From positions 56,287-120,286 of the forward strand of contig BCJX01000023.1 of assembly GCA_001600415.1 (NCBI GenBank): 64,000 nucleotides of DNA, written 5' to 3'. Below the pieces are notes generated by a model. The model made no database searches. It saw nothing but the letters and a program-made list of their open reading frames with translations, and was not told the DNA's origin. Both the position numbers and the translations under genes were made by a program. This DNA comes from Pascua guehoae (Eukaryota; Basidiomycota; Tremellomycetes; Trichosporonales; Trichosporonaceae). Of this stretch, positions 32,123 through 42,100 are shown piece by piece (the first letter of the stretch is position 1; each line of letters begins with the position of its first letter).

Positions 32123-34800
32123 GTTGAGTGTGTATGTGTGTGGGGGGGGGGAAGGGTGTGAAAGATGGGGTGAGGGGGTTGGAAAGTGACGAGCTTGAGA
32201 ATCGACACATCGTGTGCGCCACCGGCGCTGTACACAGCGACACTGGCCATTGAACAGCCGCAGCCGCAGCGTCGGGCCTTCTGGGAACGCTCGCAGCCAT
32301 CCACCCCACCTGTGCCGCCTCACATCGTCGATCTTACGCCACCGCCCAGTGCGCTATAATAGACAAACTCACCTAGCCTCGGCAATGACCTCGCCATCGA
32401 GCGTCTCCATGCACCCGCTCACGCGGACCTTGCGGCCCTGGGCGGTATCGATGTGTGTGCGCACGACGACAAACTGGTCGGCCATGCAGGGCGAGCGGTA
32501 GTTGATGTTGAGGTTTGCCGTGACGCCAATGTGCGAGGGCAGGTTCATGAGGGCCTGGCGTGTTAGTGTGTGGGGTGTGTGTGGTGTGGATTGTCGCGAG
32601 GTGTGGGAGTGGTGGGTGGGTAGTGCGAGGCCGGGACAGATGGGGGACATGGTGGGACGGACTGGGACATGGGTGCCCGGCCGGCGAGGGCTCTGCGCAC
32701 TTTATGCACTTTATCTTTTCCCAGCTCTGTAGCCACGCTCAACACCTCGGGTCCACTTGACAGCATGTCCCGCCCCGCCTGTCGACTCCCCGCCTCTTCA
32801 ACGCAGCCTCCCGGCCCCGTCCAACTCACATTGCGCGCAAGCGACTCGTCAAAGACGGTCGCGAGCAGGCCGCCGTGGATGATGCCGTCGTGGCCGCAGA
32901 GAGAACGGCCGAGGTGGATGATGACTGGGGTCAGCTCGTGTCAGAGTGTTTCGGCGTGGGGAGCCGCAGGGTGGTGGGTGGAGATGCAGATATGGTCTGG
33001 GCGTCGGGGTGACACCAAGGGCACAGGCAGCGCAGACAGCACAGACGGCGGCACAGACAGCCTGTCTGTACGTAGGCATTGTTGGACCGTCTGCAAATGG
33101 AACATGGCACGGTACACGCCTCGCAACTTGCCACACGCGCACATGCCACATGCCACATGCCCACGCTCATCACCGTGCCCGCCCCCGTGCGTCGCAGGAC
33201 AGCCGTGCCCCGACCCAAGATGCCCTACGCCCCTACGCCCGGGCACACGCGCACGTCCACGTCCGTCACCAGTGACTCACTCATACCCTCGCTCTCGTCG
33301 TGTTTTGCAAACGCAATGGGCGGGACGGCAAGCTTTCCGGGCCCACGGAGCGAGCCGGCCGTGAGCGAGTTGTGCACCTTGTTCGGGTCAAACTTGGAGT
33401 ATGGGCCTGGGGTTAGCGGTGTTCCGGGGGGGGAGGGAGGTGTGATTGGGGGGTTAGGGGGTTGGACATCGGGGTAAGGGTTGGATTATGGCACTTCGTT
33501 GTGGGCGGTGGCGGTGGTTGTGGCTGTGACAGGAGGTGTCCTAGTGGTGCTGGTATCGACGCGCTGGTACCACAACCACGGTACCAGCACGCGCGAGGCG
33601 CTCGCGACACGACGGGAGGCAGAGGCTCGTCCGGGCGGTACACCCCGGCGACTGCGCAGGGATACGCCTCGGCCTCGCCTGCGAGCTGCAAGGCGTGCCA
33701 GGTGCCAGCTCTTGCTCGCTACTCCGCGTGCTGCCTGCCATCTGTGCTCCGGGTTCGCCTCGCATGCCCATCCTCCCCAGCGCGCCTCCCCAGCGCCCTC
33801 CCCTGGGGCCACGACTCTGGCTGCCTCTCTCGCCCGCGAAAAAACACCCAGCCGACCACGACCACCAACACTCGACCTCGGCCATCTTGCGAGCTTCATC
33901 AAGCCAACCCACCGGGACCCCGATACTCACGCGTCTCATACCACTCCTTCATATCCCGCATCTTGGCCACGACAAAGAGGTTCTGGAGCTCGCGCTCCGT
34001 CTCGTCCATGAGCGACTGGCCGTGCTTTGAGTCGTGCGCCGGCGGGGGCGGCGAGTAGCGCGGGTTGAAGATGAGCATGATTTGCGGCGGGTACGCGGCG
34101 CCCACGAGGAACGCGACGGGGATCGCGAGCGCGACGGCTGGGGCGTTAGTGTGGGGCGTGGGCGGGGGGCGGGGGAGGGGGGGGGGGGGGGGGATGGGGG
34201 AGGTTCTGGTCTGGGCTCCGGACTAGACTCTGGTGGACTCTTGGACTCTTGGACTCGAGCTGCAGCGGCTCGGAGATGGCGATGCAGCCGCCGACCCACG
34301 TCTGGTCTGCACGTCCAGGGCCCCGTGCGCTCCATGTCCCCCCGGTGACACCTCCCATCTACGCTGACCGTGTAGCTGCGATGCTTTGTTTGGCTAGCGG
34401 CCTAGCGGCTATGACGGCCGCGCCACCGGCACCGGTAATCCCTCCCTCCCTCCCTCGTCTGCTCGGCCTGGGCCCCGGACTCGGCCCGGCTCCACCTCGG
34501 AATCTGCTCGTCGGCCTCGCTCGTCCAACTCGTCCACCTCCGACTCCTCAGAAGTTCAAACGTCCTCGGACTCATCCGCCTCCCACGCTCGCTGACGCTC
34601 GCTGACTCACCAAACCGCGTGCCCCAGCGGCGCACCGCACTGGGCCCCCTAGGCGCGGCCTCGACGAATGCGGCAGCAGCATCGGCCGGCGCCGCCGCCG
34701 TCGCGTGCGTCTTGGCGCTGCTGAACAGTGTCCGGCGCGCGAGGGGGCCGGCCGCGAAGTGCGATGCGCGGAGGGCCGGGAGGCCGAGGCGGAGTGACAT
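31814..34800 (-). CDS. Hotdog-fold thioesterase family protein, probably mitochondrial
   Basis: Member of the PaaI/4HBT (THEM4-like) acyl-CoA thioesterase family. Six exons (34800-34611, 34137-33931, 33406-33281, 32924-32830, 32554-32373, 31958-31814) give 314 residues. The first 45 residues (RLGLPALRASHFAAGPLARR and following) are basic and Ser/Ala-rich, as in a mitochondrial presequence. A hydrophobic stretch VALAIPVAFLVGAAY follows at about 65-79. The hotdog core starts with IIIHLGRSLCGHDGIIHGG, where the His-Gly-Gly element at the start of the long helix is the family signature, then LLATVFDESLARN. Exon 5 gives the strand region ANLNINYRSPCMADQFVVVR. Donor choice after exon 3 (GTGAGT rather than an overlapping GTATGA) changes one or two residues only. 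Introns 2 and 5 are unusually long (524 and 414 nt), and intron 5 holds an 86-nt G run (C in the sense strand). Confidence 0.85.
31983..32152. repeat. Long poly-G tract (poly-C in the sense strand) inside thioesterase intron 5
   Basis: About 170 bp, nearly all G on the plus strand, including an uninterrupted run of 86 at 32036-32121. In the transcript this is poly-C, placed upstream of the CTAAG branch point and AG acceptor of intron 5. The true length is uncertain because such runs are hard to sequence. Confidence 0.9.
34177..34193. repeat. 17-nt G run in thioesterase intron 1
   Basis: Poly-C in the sense strand, again upstream of an ACTAAC branch point (intron between exons at 34611 and 34137). 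Shorter G runs flank it. Confidence 0.9.
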
Positions 34801-36066
34801 TTTAGGTTGGGACGAGTCGGGGGTCGGGTGTCGAGTGGGTCGAAAAGAGAGAAGAGGAGAGGAGAGGAGCGTTGAGAATAGAGATTGAAGAGATTGAGAA
34901 TAGAGCAATGCCAAGAGACGCACAAGCGATGGCAGATGGATGCAAAAACAAGATGGAGGATACGTACATCGGCTACCGTGTTCCGCCCCACAATAAAGAA
35001 AGTCAGCGATGCCACTTTGTGTGCTTGTGCCGGGCCCGTCCGTCCCGGGCCGTAAAGTCACGATTGCCGACAAACCTGCATCTCCCTGCCTGCCTGGCCT
35101 GCATCCTGGCCCTGCCATGTGGTAACCTCGGCTACCTCGGATGTACCAGACTTGATGCGGCTACGGTGCGGCTAGCCCCGCTCCCAGGCCGCTGGCTGGC
35201 CGCTTGAACCCCCGCTTGACCCCGCTCGGCTTTGCGTGCCGGCCGAATAGCCACCGGGTCACTCCGCCACGCCGGGGTAGCGGAGACCCCGCACTCGTTC
35301 GGCATTGGGGCCGACTCTGCCTCACCGGGCTGGCCAGGCGGCCTACGGCATGCAGCGCGATGCACATTAATGTCCAGCACGTTTCTGTTGGACAAAAGGC
35401 AGACAAAAGGCAGTCTCGTCTGGTCGGGTTCTTCTGTTCCCACTCAAACTCCCTCGAGCCCACGGCTTTGTGTTTTCGTTCAGCTTGACGGTTTCCGGCT
35501 CACCGGCCAGGCCACGCTTCGAGGCTCGGCTCTTTGTGCGCCGCTCACTGCTCACTGCTCACGGCTGCCCACTCTGCTCTGCTCTGCGCCGATTGTCCGC
35601 GGCTTGGTGTCTCCGCCACCTCGGTCTCTGTACTGGAGTGGCGCGCTCGCAGCCATGGTGGCAACCTCCACTTGAGCTGGCATTGTACCCGCTTCAACCC
35701 AGATTCCACTCAACCCAGAATTCCACTCATCCCAGATTCCACTCGTCCCAGAATTCCACTCAACCCAGAATTCCACGGCTGAAACCATTCAACACGCAAC
35801 AGTCAACGGGGCACCACTCGTTGTCATGCTCGCATAAACATGTCGTGACAATTGCTACATGATGCAGATACAATCTACAGACTGTCCATATTCGCGCTCT
35901 CGCTCACGGGAGCAGCGCTCGGTTTTGGTTTTCTCGTTTCTATTCAATGTTCGAGAATGTGGGGTGTGTATGTGTGGCGTGTAGCTCAATAGTGTTCAGC
36001 AGGCCGGCTGCTCGTCGTCATCGTCCTCGGTCATCATGTACTCCTCCTCGACCACTCTTTTGCTCC
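34801..36066. promoter_or_regulatory. Intergenic, thioesterase promoter side
   Basis: 1.27 kb. Just 5' of the thioesterase start is a GAGAAGAGGAGAGGAGAGGAG purine run (34850-34870). A 16/17-bp tandem lies at 35695-35776. No gene is visible. Confidence 0.4.
35695..35776. repeat. Alternating 16/17-bp tandem repeat, five copies
   Basis: Units of CAACCCAGAATTCCACT alternate with a one-base-shorter form (CAACCCAGATTCCACT), copies 16, 17, 16, 17 and 16 nt. This makes a 33-bp higher-order unit. Confidence 0.9.
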
Positions 36067-39000
36067 TCACTTGAGCTCGGTTGCGACGGCGGGCTTGGCG
36101 CGCGTGACGCGGTAAATCACCGCCTCCTCTGCACTGCCTGGTGTGGCCGGCGAGAGGACTCCCGACAGGGGCGAGTCGGTAAACGGCGACTTGACCGCCG
36201 ACGCGCGCCGCGACACGGCCGTATCGAGCCCCGCAGTGGCGACGGTCGACACGAGGCCAAGGTCGCCGGGGGTCAGGACCTTGTTCCGCATGAGAGCGCG
36301 GGGCGTCACGTCCACGCTCATGCCGATCATCTTGGGCGGCGTCCGACGGCCCGCAATTGCAATGCGCGGCGCAGAGGAAGTCACGTTGGACTGGTCGCGG
36401 CCGGCAACCTTGAGCGGCGGCGTCGAGTGGGCAATGGTACGCGTGAGCGTCTCGTGCGAGCCAAACACGTCGGCGGCCTCAAAGACGTCGTCCTCGGCAA
36501 TGGGGTCCGGCATGTCGACGCTCGCTGCCGACGACGCAGACGTCATGCTCGAGATGGAGCTCGTGCGCGTCGATGTCGACGTCGTGCTCGAAATCGAGTC
36601 GGCGCGGTGCACGTCGAGCACGTCCGAGAGCCACGGCGACGGCGGCGTCCTGGACTCGCCCTTTCGCGCGGTCGGCGTCGAGCTGAGATCCGAGCCGGGT
36701 TGGTCTGCACGGCTGGCGCGAGTCGGGGTCGTGAATGTTGGCCGCTGGCTCGTCGCGCCCAGCGAAGACGCAATGAGCGACTCGCCACGCGGTGGCGGTC
36801 GCACCGTACGGCACCCGTTACCTGTAAAGCCCTGCGATGCGGGCCGTGGCCCGAGGCTCACGCGCTCTCGAGTCTTCTCGGGGGTCACAGGCGCAGACTG
36901 TGCTTTAGGAGATGTGGCCGAAGATGTCGGAATCGCAAGCGACGACCGCGAGTGCTTGTAGGGCTTCTGGACTGTCGGGGTGCGCTTGAGCGACCGCGGG
37001 GGCCGCGGGGGAGGAGGTCCACCGACCGGGCCGGGCGTCGCCAGCCGCACAACAGGGGCAGGCGGGACGTCGCTGTGGGCAGCTGGGAGCTGCGCGGGCG
37101 GACAGCTGACACCTGGAAGCGAGACGGTGCTGTTGAGCAGCGGGGTTGTCGGTGCGCTGTTCGACATCTTTGGGTCCGGTGCGGCCGAGCTGACGGCGCA
37201 CTCGCCTTCGCTGGCGGCACGCACAGGGGTCGGAGGCGGGTTGAGATGGGACGCGTCGTCCGTGGCATTATCGGTGGCTTGGGCGATCATAAACACGTGA
37301 GTCTTGGCCGTGTGGAAAGTCTTGACCGAGGCCGAATCATCGTCGTCGTCGTACTCGAACGCATCCGTTGCGCTAATAATGGGCTCGTCGTCCTTGTCGT
37401 CCCTTTCGAGCGACGCGCGCGGAGTCGGGTCGGCCTCGGCTTCGTGGGTTTCCGTCGTGTTCTCGCTCTCCTGTGTCGCAGGCAGGTCGGGCAGGGCATC
37501 TTTGGGTCCCGCACCGCCGAAACCGAGAATATCCCTGAGGAGGCGGTCTGGAGTGTCGACTCCGAGCGACTCGGCCCAGAGCCGGTCTGGCGTGTTGATC
37601 CAGTCAAAGTGGTCAAAGGAGAGGTCGATTGAGAGCGGGGCGAGCGACGTATTGTCCAGGGCGACGTCGAGCTGCGGGCAGTCGGGGTGAGGCGGGGTGA
37701 TGGCCACGTGTGGGTCGGTGCATGACGACGACGACGCCGTCGACGGTGGCGACGAGTACACCGAGCCGTCCGAGTACTCGTCCACGGGGCGGAGGGACGA
37801 GATGGGACGCAGAGCCGGCGTCGAGTAAAAGTGGCGGAGCGCCTGGCGTGCAGCCTCCTGGGGCGACAAGGTGCTGCCCATGGCGGCTGGTTCCGACTGG
37901 GCAGAGTCGGGCGTCGTGGGGCTCACACCGTGTCCGCGATGCCTGCTAGGGAGCGATGCCTTGCGCGCTGGTGCAGACTGGAACTGCGCCGCGTACTGGG
38001 CAGCCGCCTCCTGCTGGGCCTGGAGGGGCTGGAGGGCCCGCAAGTGACCGCCTGCGCCTGGTGGGAGATTGTTGTTGAGCGGCATGGGCGGGGGCTGGGG
38101 CGGCATCTGTGCCGGGCCAAACGTCGCGACCGGATGCGGCGTGGGCGGGTGGTGTCGAAACATCTTTAGCGACAGTCTGTGGCTCAACGGCTCCTTGTGC
38201 AGCGGGGCTGGGGCGGGCGCCCGCTTGGGAGCGCCCGCTGGGCCCTTTCCCTGGTCCTGTCGCTTTTCTTGCTTTGGTGAACGTGGTGCAGCAATGGGCA
38301 TGATGACGCCGCTGTTACGGAGGGCGGTCCGAGAGAACTTTGGCGCGTTCAGATCGGCAAACTCGACGGCAGGGAAACCTGGCATGACAGTCGACGGATG
38401 AGCAGGCACCTGGCCGATACCAAGATCGCCCCATAGTCCGGATCCCGTCGACGACACGGACATTGGGCGCGACGAGGCACTCCGACCACTAAGGCTCGTG
38501 CGTGACGACGCGGCCAGTGACTGTGGTCGCGACCCGGCCGACATTGACTGTGATCGCGACGAGTAGGTGTGCATTGTCGCCGGGCGGGTGAGCCTTGGAC
38601 GCGTCTCGTGCACAGTCTCGCTCGATGCAGACGCGCGCCAGCTGCTGTGGTCGCCCCGGTCAGTACTGATGCTACGCGAGCGGTAGTGCGGGTCTGGGTC
38701 GGGTGTCCCGTCGAGCTGGATGTTGTGGATTGTCTGTGCCCATGCCACGCGGGCAGCCGCACGGCCACGCACAGGGCGGGGCACGGGTTGGCGAAAGGGA
38801 GAGACGGGCTCGGTCGAGGGTGTTGTAGCAGACATTGTCATGTTGACAGACTTTCGCCCAGGTGCAGGAGGGCTGTCGTCAAACCCTACCTGCTTGCGCA
38901 GGGGCGACGAGATGCGCACGGCCGAGTGGCGCAGAATGGGGCGCGGGGGCGCGAGCCCATCGCTCGTAGTCATGCTCGAGAGCACGCCCGTGCTCTCGGG

Positions 39001-39159
39001 CTCTGGGATCATGACGCTCACGCTCGGGCGCGCACTAAGAAAGGAGGACGAGGTCGACGACGAAGGGTGCTTGGGTGACGCTGGGAAGAGGGGCGGATGG
39101 AAGACACCTGGTACACAGGACGGTCGCGTAAAGGGTGATGGTGGGGTAGGGGTCGCCAT
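36067..39159 (-). CDS. Large low-complexity Ser/Pro/Thr-rich protein, 1030 aa
   Basis: Unrecognised, single open frame of 1031 codons with no intron needed. The start is the first ATG of the frame (MATPTPPSPFTRPS). Nearly the whole protein is Ser, Pro, Thr, Arg and Ala-rich, with repeated SRSxSxS and RPxSxxxSSR runs near 190-260. An Ala/Gln segment (LQAQQEAAAQYAAQ) lies near 400. A more ordered region near 540-580 reads PLSIDLSFDHFDWINTPDRL and SLGVDTPDRLLRDILGF. The C-terminus (about 960-1030) has denser charged and hydrophobic content and ends AVATELK. It looks like a disordered regulatory or scaffold protein with many proline-directed phosphorylation sites (inference). The opposite strand also has a long open frame (35947-37632), a compositional shadow. 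Confidence 0.72.
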   Translation of the reverse strand: MATPTPPSPFTRPSCVPGVFHPPLFPASPKHPSSSTSSSFLSARPSVSVMIPEPESTGVLSSMTTSDGLAPPRPILRHSAVRISSPLRKQVGFDDSPPAPGRKSVNMTMSATTPSTEPVSPFRQPVPRPVRGRAAARVAWAQTIHNIQLDGTPDPDPHYRSRSISTDRGDHSSWRASASSETVHETRPRLTRPATMHTYSSRSQSMSAGSRPQSLAASSRTSLSGRSASSRPMSVSSTGSGLWGDLGIGQVPAHPSTVMPGFPAVEFADLNAPKFSRTALRNSGVIMPIAAPRSPKQEKRQDQGKGPAGAPKRAPAPAPLHKEPLSHRLSLKMFRHHPPTPHPVATFGPAQMPPQPPPMPLNNNLPPGAGGHLRALQPLQAQQEAAAQYAAQFQSAPARKASLPSRHRGHGVSPTTPDSAQSEPAAMGSTLSPQEAARQALRHFYSTPALRPISSLRPVDEYSDGSVYSSPPSTASSSSCTDPHVAITPPHPDCPQLDVALDNTSLAPLSIDLSFDHFDWINTPDRLWAESLGVDTPDRLLRDILGFGGAGPKDALPDLPATQESENTTETHEAEADPTPRASLERDDKDDEPIISATDAFEYDDDDDSASVKTFHTAKTHVFMIAQATDNATDDASHLNPPPTPVRAASEGECAVSSAAPDPKMSNSAPTTPLLNSTVSLPGVSCPPAQLPAAHSDVPPAPVVRLATPGPVGGPPPPRPPRSLKRTPTVQKPYKHSRSSLAIPTSSATSPKAQSAPVTPEKTRERVSLGPRPASQGFTGNGCRTVRPPPRGESLIASSLGATSQRPTFTTPTRASRADQPGSDLSSTPTARKGESRTPPSPWLSDVLDVHRADSISSTTSTSTRTSSISSMTSASSAASVDMPDPIAEDDVFEAADVFGSHETLTRTIAHSTPPLKVAGRDQSNVTSSAPRIAIAGRRTPPKMIGMSVDVTPRALMRNKVLTPGDLGLVSTVATAGLDTAVSRRASAVKSPFTDSPLSGVLSPATPGSAEEAVIYRVTRAKPAVATELK

Positions 39160-42100
39160 GAATATGTGCACCAACGCAGCTGTAGACGTGGTGGTGGTGG
39201 TGATGGTGGGTAGTAGTGGGAGAGTTGGGTGATGGGTCACAAGAGTACGCAGTCCGGGCTGCGTCAACAATGGTTCCGGAGATAACAGACGGTGGGTGTG
39301 TGGGTAACGGGGGTTGGTGGCGTGTGTAAGTCGCTATCGGTGTCGGTGTCGCTAAAACGAGTGGGTGTTTGTGTGGGTGTGTGTCTGTAGCAGGGAGGAA
39401 ATGTAGCTGTACAAGAAACGCGCAAAAGACTTGGGGGGAGAAGATGTTGTCAACACAAACGAGGACCAGGTGGGTGGCGTGGTGGCTGGACCGACTTGGC
39501 GCAGAAAGCGTATCCCGTCGAGCTTGTTGACAAAGGTGGCGAGTATGAAGCGTGCTGCTCGAAAACGCGTTCTTAGTGGTGGTGTTGGTGTTGTTGAACA
39601 AGTGCAAGAGATCGGATGCGTCGACCAACGCGACGAGCGAGCATGGTAGAGTGTCTAAGTAGGCAATGGTGAGGATGAGAATGGGCCTACCCCTGGTGCT
39701 ACTGGTACAACTACTGTGTACGGCTTAGTGCAGGTTGTCATGGGACCCGACCCGAGCTAGTGGTGAGTGGGTGCACCGCTCCGTGCACCGGTGGGTATCA
39801 CATTGCACCGCACTCACTCCCAACACTAGCACGCTCGCTCGCTTGCACACGCCGGGTCTGTCACCACCACCACCCATCGGCTACTGTACTCCACCCACCT
39901 CCCCCCGCCGTCTCAAGTCTAGTGGCTGTGTTTTCCCCTCGAGCTTGCTCGCACTGCTTCCCCCTAGAGTTGCCTTTGGGTACGGGACCGGCACGGGTCC
40001 TGACTGCATAATAGACGCACCCACGGCATCTCGGGCAACCCAGATACTCTTGATTCAAGACTTGGCTCGGCGCGCCGGAGCGCGAGCGAGGCGCGAGCCA
40101 AGCGCGAGCTGCCACCAGCTGCGCCCAGGATGCCCTGCCTGCCCAGAGCTCGGCGCTCTCCGCCGAGGGGGGCCTGGCAGGGCATCGTGCCGTTGTCATG
40201 TGCATTCCGGAATAGGCACCAATGCGTGAGTGCCTGCGTGTGTCTGCGCATGTCGGCTGTCGCTGTCGTCAAGGCGGATTCCAGGCGCCAGATCCACAAC
40301 TCTGTTTACGGACACTTTGTCCTTTGGATCCTTTGGGACCCGCTGGCCCGCGGACCCGCCAACTCGGCGGCGTCCTTGATACTCGCTACTCGTACTCGCA
40401 ACATGAAGCAAGGGGGTGGCGATGGTCTCAGGTTGGCACCATGTGCACAATGTGCACGACGTGCACTGCCATGCAGCACCGCACTGCACTGCCGTGCGTT
40501 TGTTGTCGCGAGCATAACGCACTGCCCCCAGGCGGTGGCGGTGACATGTTGACGTTTCAGCCGCAACCCGTTTGGTCCGGAACAATTGCTTGGCCCAAGG
40601 CCCTACTGTAGCCTGGGCACGCGCCAGTGTAGGCCTCTCCCGGGCCAAGCTTGATTTTTCCTGCTCGGTCCTTGGCCAAGGGGGGGGAATACTTGGCTAT
40701 CCTTGGGTATCGTGCCTCGGATTGCTCCCTGGCATGTCGCGCGTCTAGATCAAGGTTGTCGTCGTGCTCCCCGTGCCATGGCACCGGATGCCGTAATCCA
40801 TAACCCACCCTGCTTTTCCGACTTGGCCACTTGGTCTCTGCTCTCACGTGCTGGTTCCACCGTTCAATGTCGCCCTACTGTACACCACCCACCTAACAAG
40901 TTCAGGTCGTCCGTCCCCTTGGCGCCTTGGCCTCGCCACTCTGCGCACTGCGCCGCGCCCACTGCTCGGTGCCATCTTGGTTGCTCGGGACACGTATGCA
41001 CAGCGCGTCGAGGCAAAAGGGGAAGCTCAGGGGCTTGGCCAACCCAGCAACAGTGTATTATCGTAACAGCGCGCTCCCGAACCGGTCACCGCCGTCGACG
41101 TTGGTTGCTATTTCCTGCTCCATGTTGCTGTGCGCGCTGCATTGCAGTGCGTCGACGCGTCTATTGTTGGGGGCGTCGCGTTTCAGCCACCATTGTTCAG
41201 TACTCGTCCAGGGTCAAAGGACGCAACAACAAGAAAGACGCGACGCCTCCAGGGCTGCAGGGGATGCAGGATGGCTGTGCACGACTGACTGCATGTGGTC
41301 CAATGAAAGAGGCGGTGAGTTGGCTGGGGGGAATTAGTTTCACATGTATCAACCTACGCACCATGCTGTGCCCGTCCAATGGCCCACCGGCCACCACCCA
41401 GGACACCCATTTACGTCAGTCTCGTCGCAGAGTCGCTCGTCACAACACTACAGGGGGTGACTTGTCAGTCTCGCGGTCTCGGGGACAATGTCGCAAAAGT
41501 GTTTAATGCGATACCCTAATGCATGTGTATGTGCCAAGAGCACAAGAGTCGTCGGGGGGCGCGTGACGCTGGGCGATCGAGAAGGATGCAATGTAAATTG
41601 CCTCCGATCTGGTAATGTCCGTCGTCATTTATCCACATGACGGTCACACGCGTCCGCGTAAACTGTTCCCAACGCGTCGGCATACACGACATGCATGCAA
41701 TGGTATTTTGGTCAGGACGATCATTTCGAGTACGGCATGGCCCCGGCCGGTGTCGTCGAGCACGACGCCGGCGCCCAGACTTGACGCAGCTTGGCGCACA
41801 AGCTCTGTCCATGTCGTGATTGGAGCCACTGCGGCCTCATGCAGGCCGAGTGGGCGTGGCGTCTCTCTCGACTTGGTTTGATACCTCGCCCATTCCATGG
41901 TTACGTAGCTCCATGAGAAACTGTGGCATCTGCCCGCCGGGTGGTGGCGAAAGTGCTGCTCTGCACATGACGGCTGTCGGTTACAGTCTTCCCAGGTCCC
42001 AGGCCGGTCCCAGGCCGTGTAAGCTGTGAGAGGCGGTGTCGGACGTCTTGTGCACGCTCCAGACACGGACCTGCACACTGGCACAGTTACAGCTACAACT

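Noticed and set aside
31985..32309. Poly-Pro and poly-Gly open frames over the homopolymer
   Set aside because: These are translations of a homopolymer inside an intron; thioesterase exons on both sides splice around it in frame.
35947..37632. 561-codon plus-strand open frame
   Set aside because: It is the complement of the 1030-aa minus-strand gene; its Arg/Gly-rich composition is what a shadow frame in GC-rich DNA gives.
40703..41506. 267-codon plus-strand open frame
   Set aside because: Cys/Arg/Pro-rich with no hydrophobic core pattern and no signal of a family.
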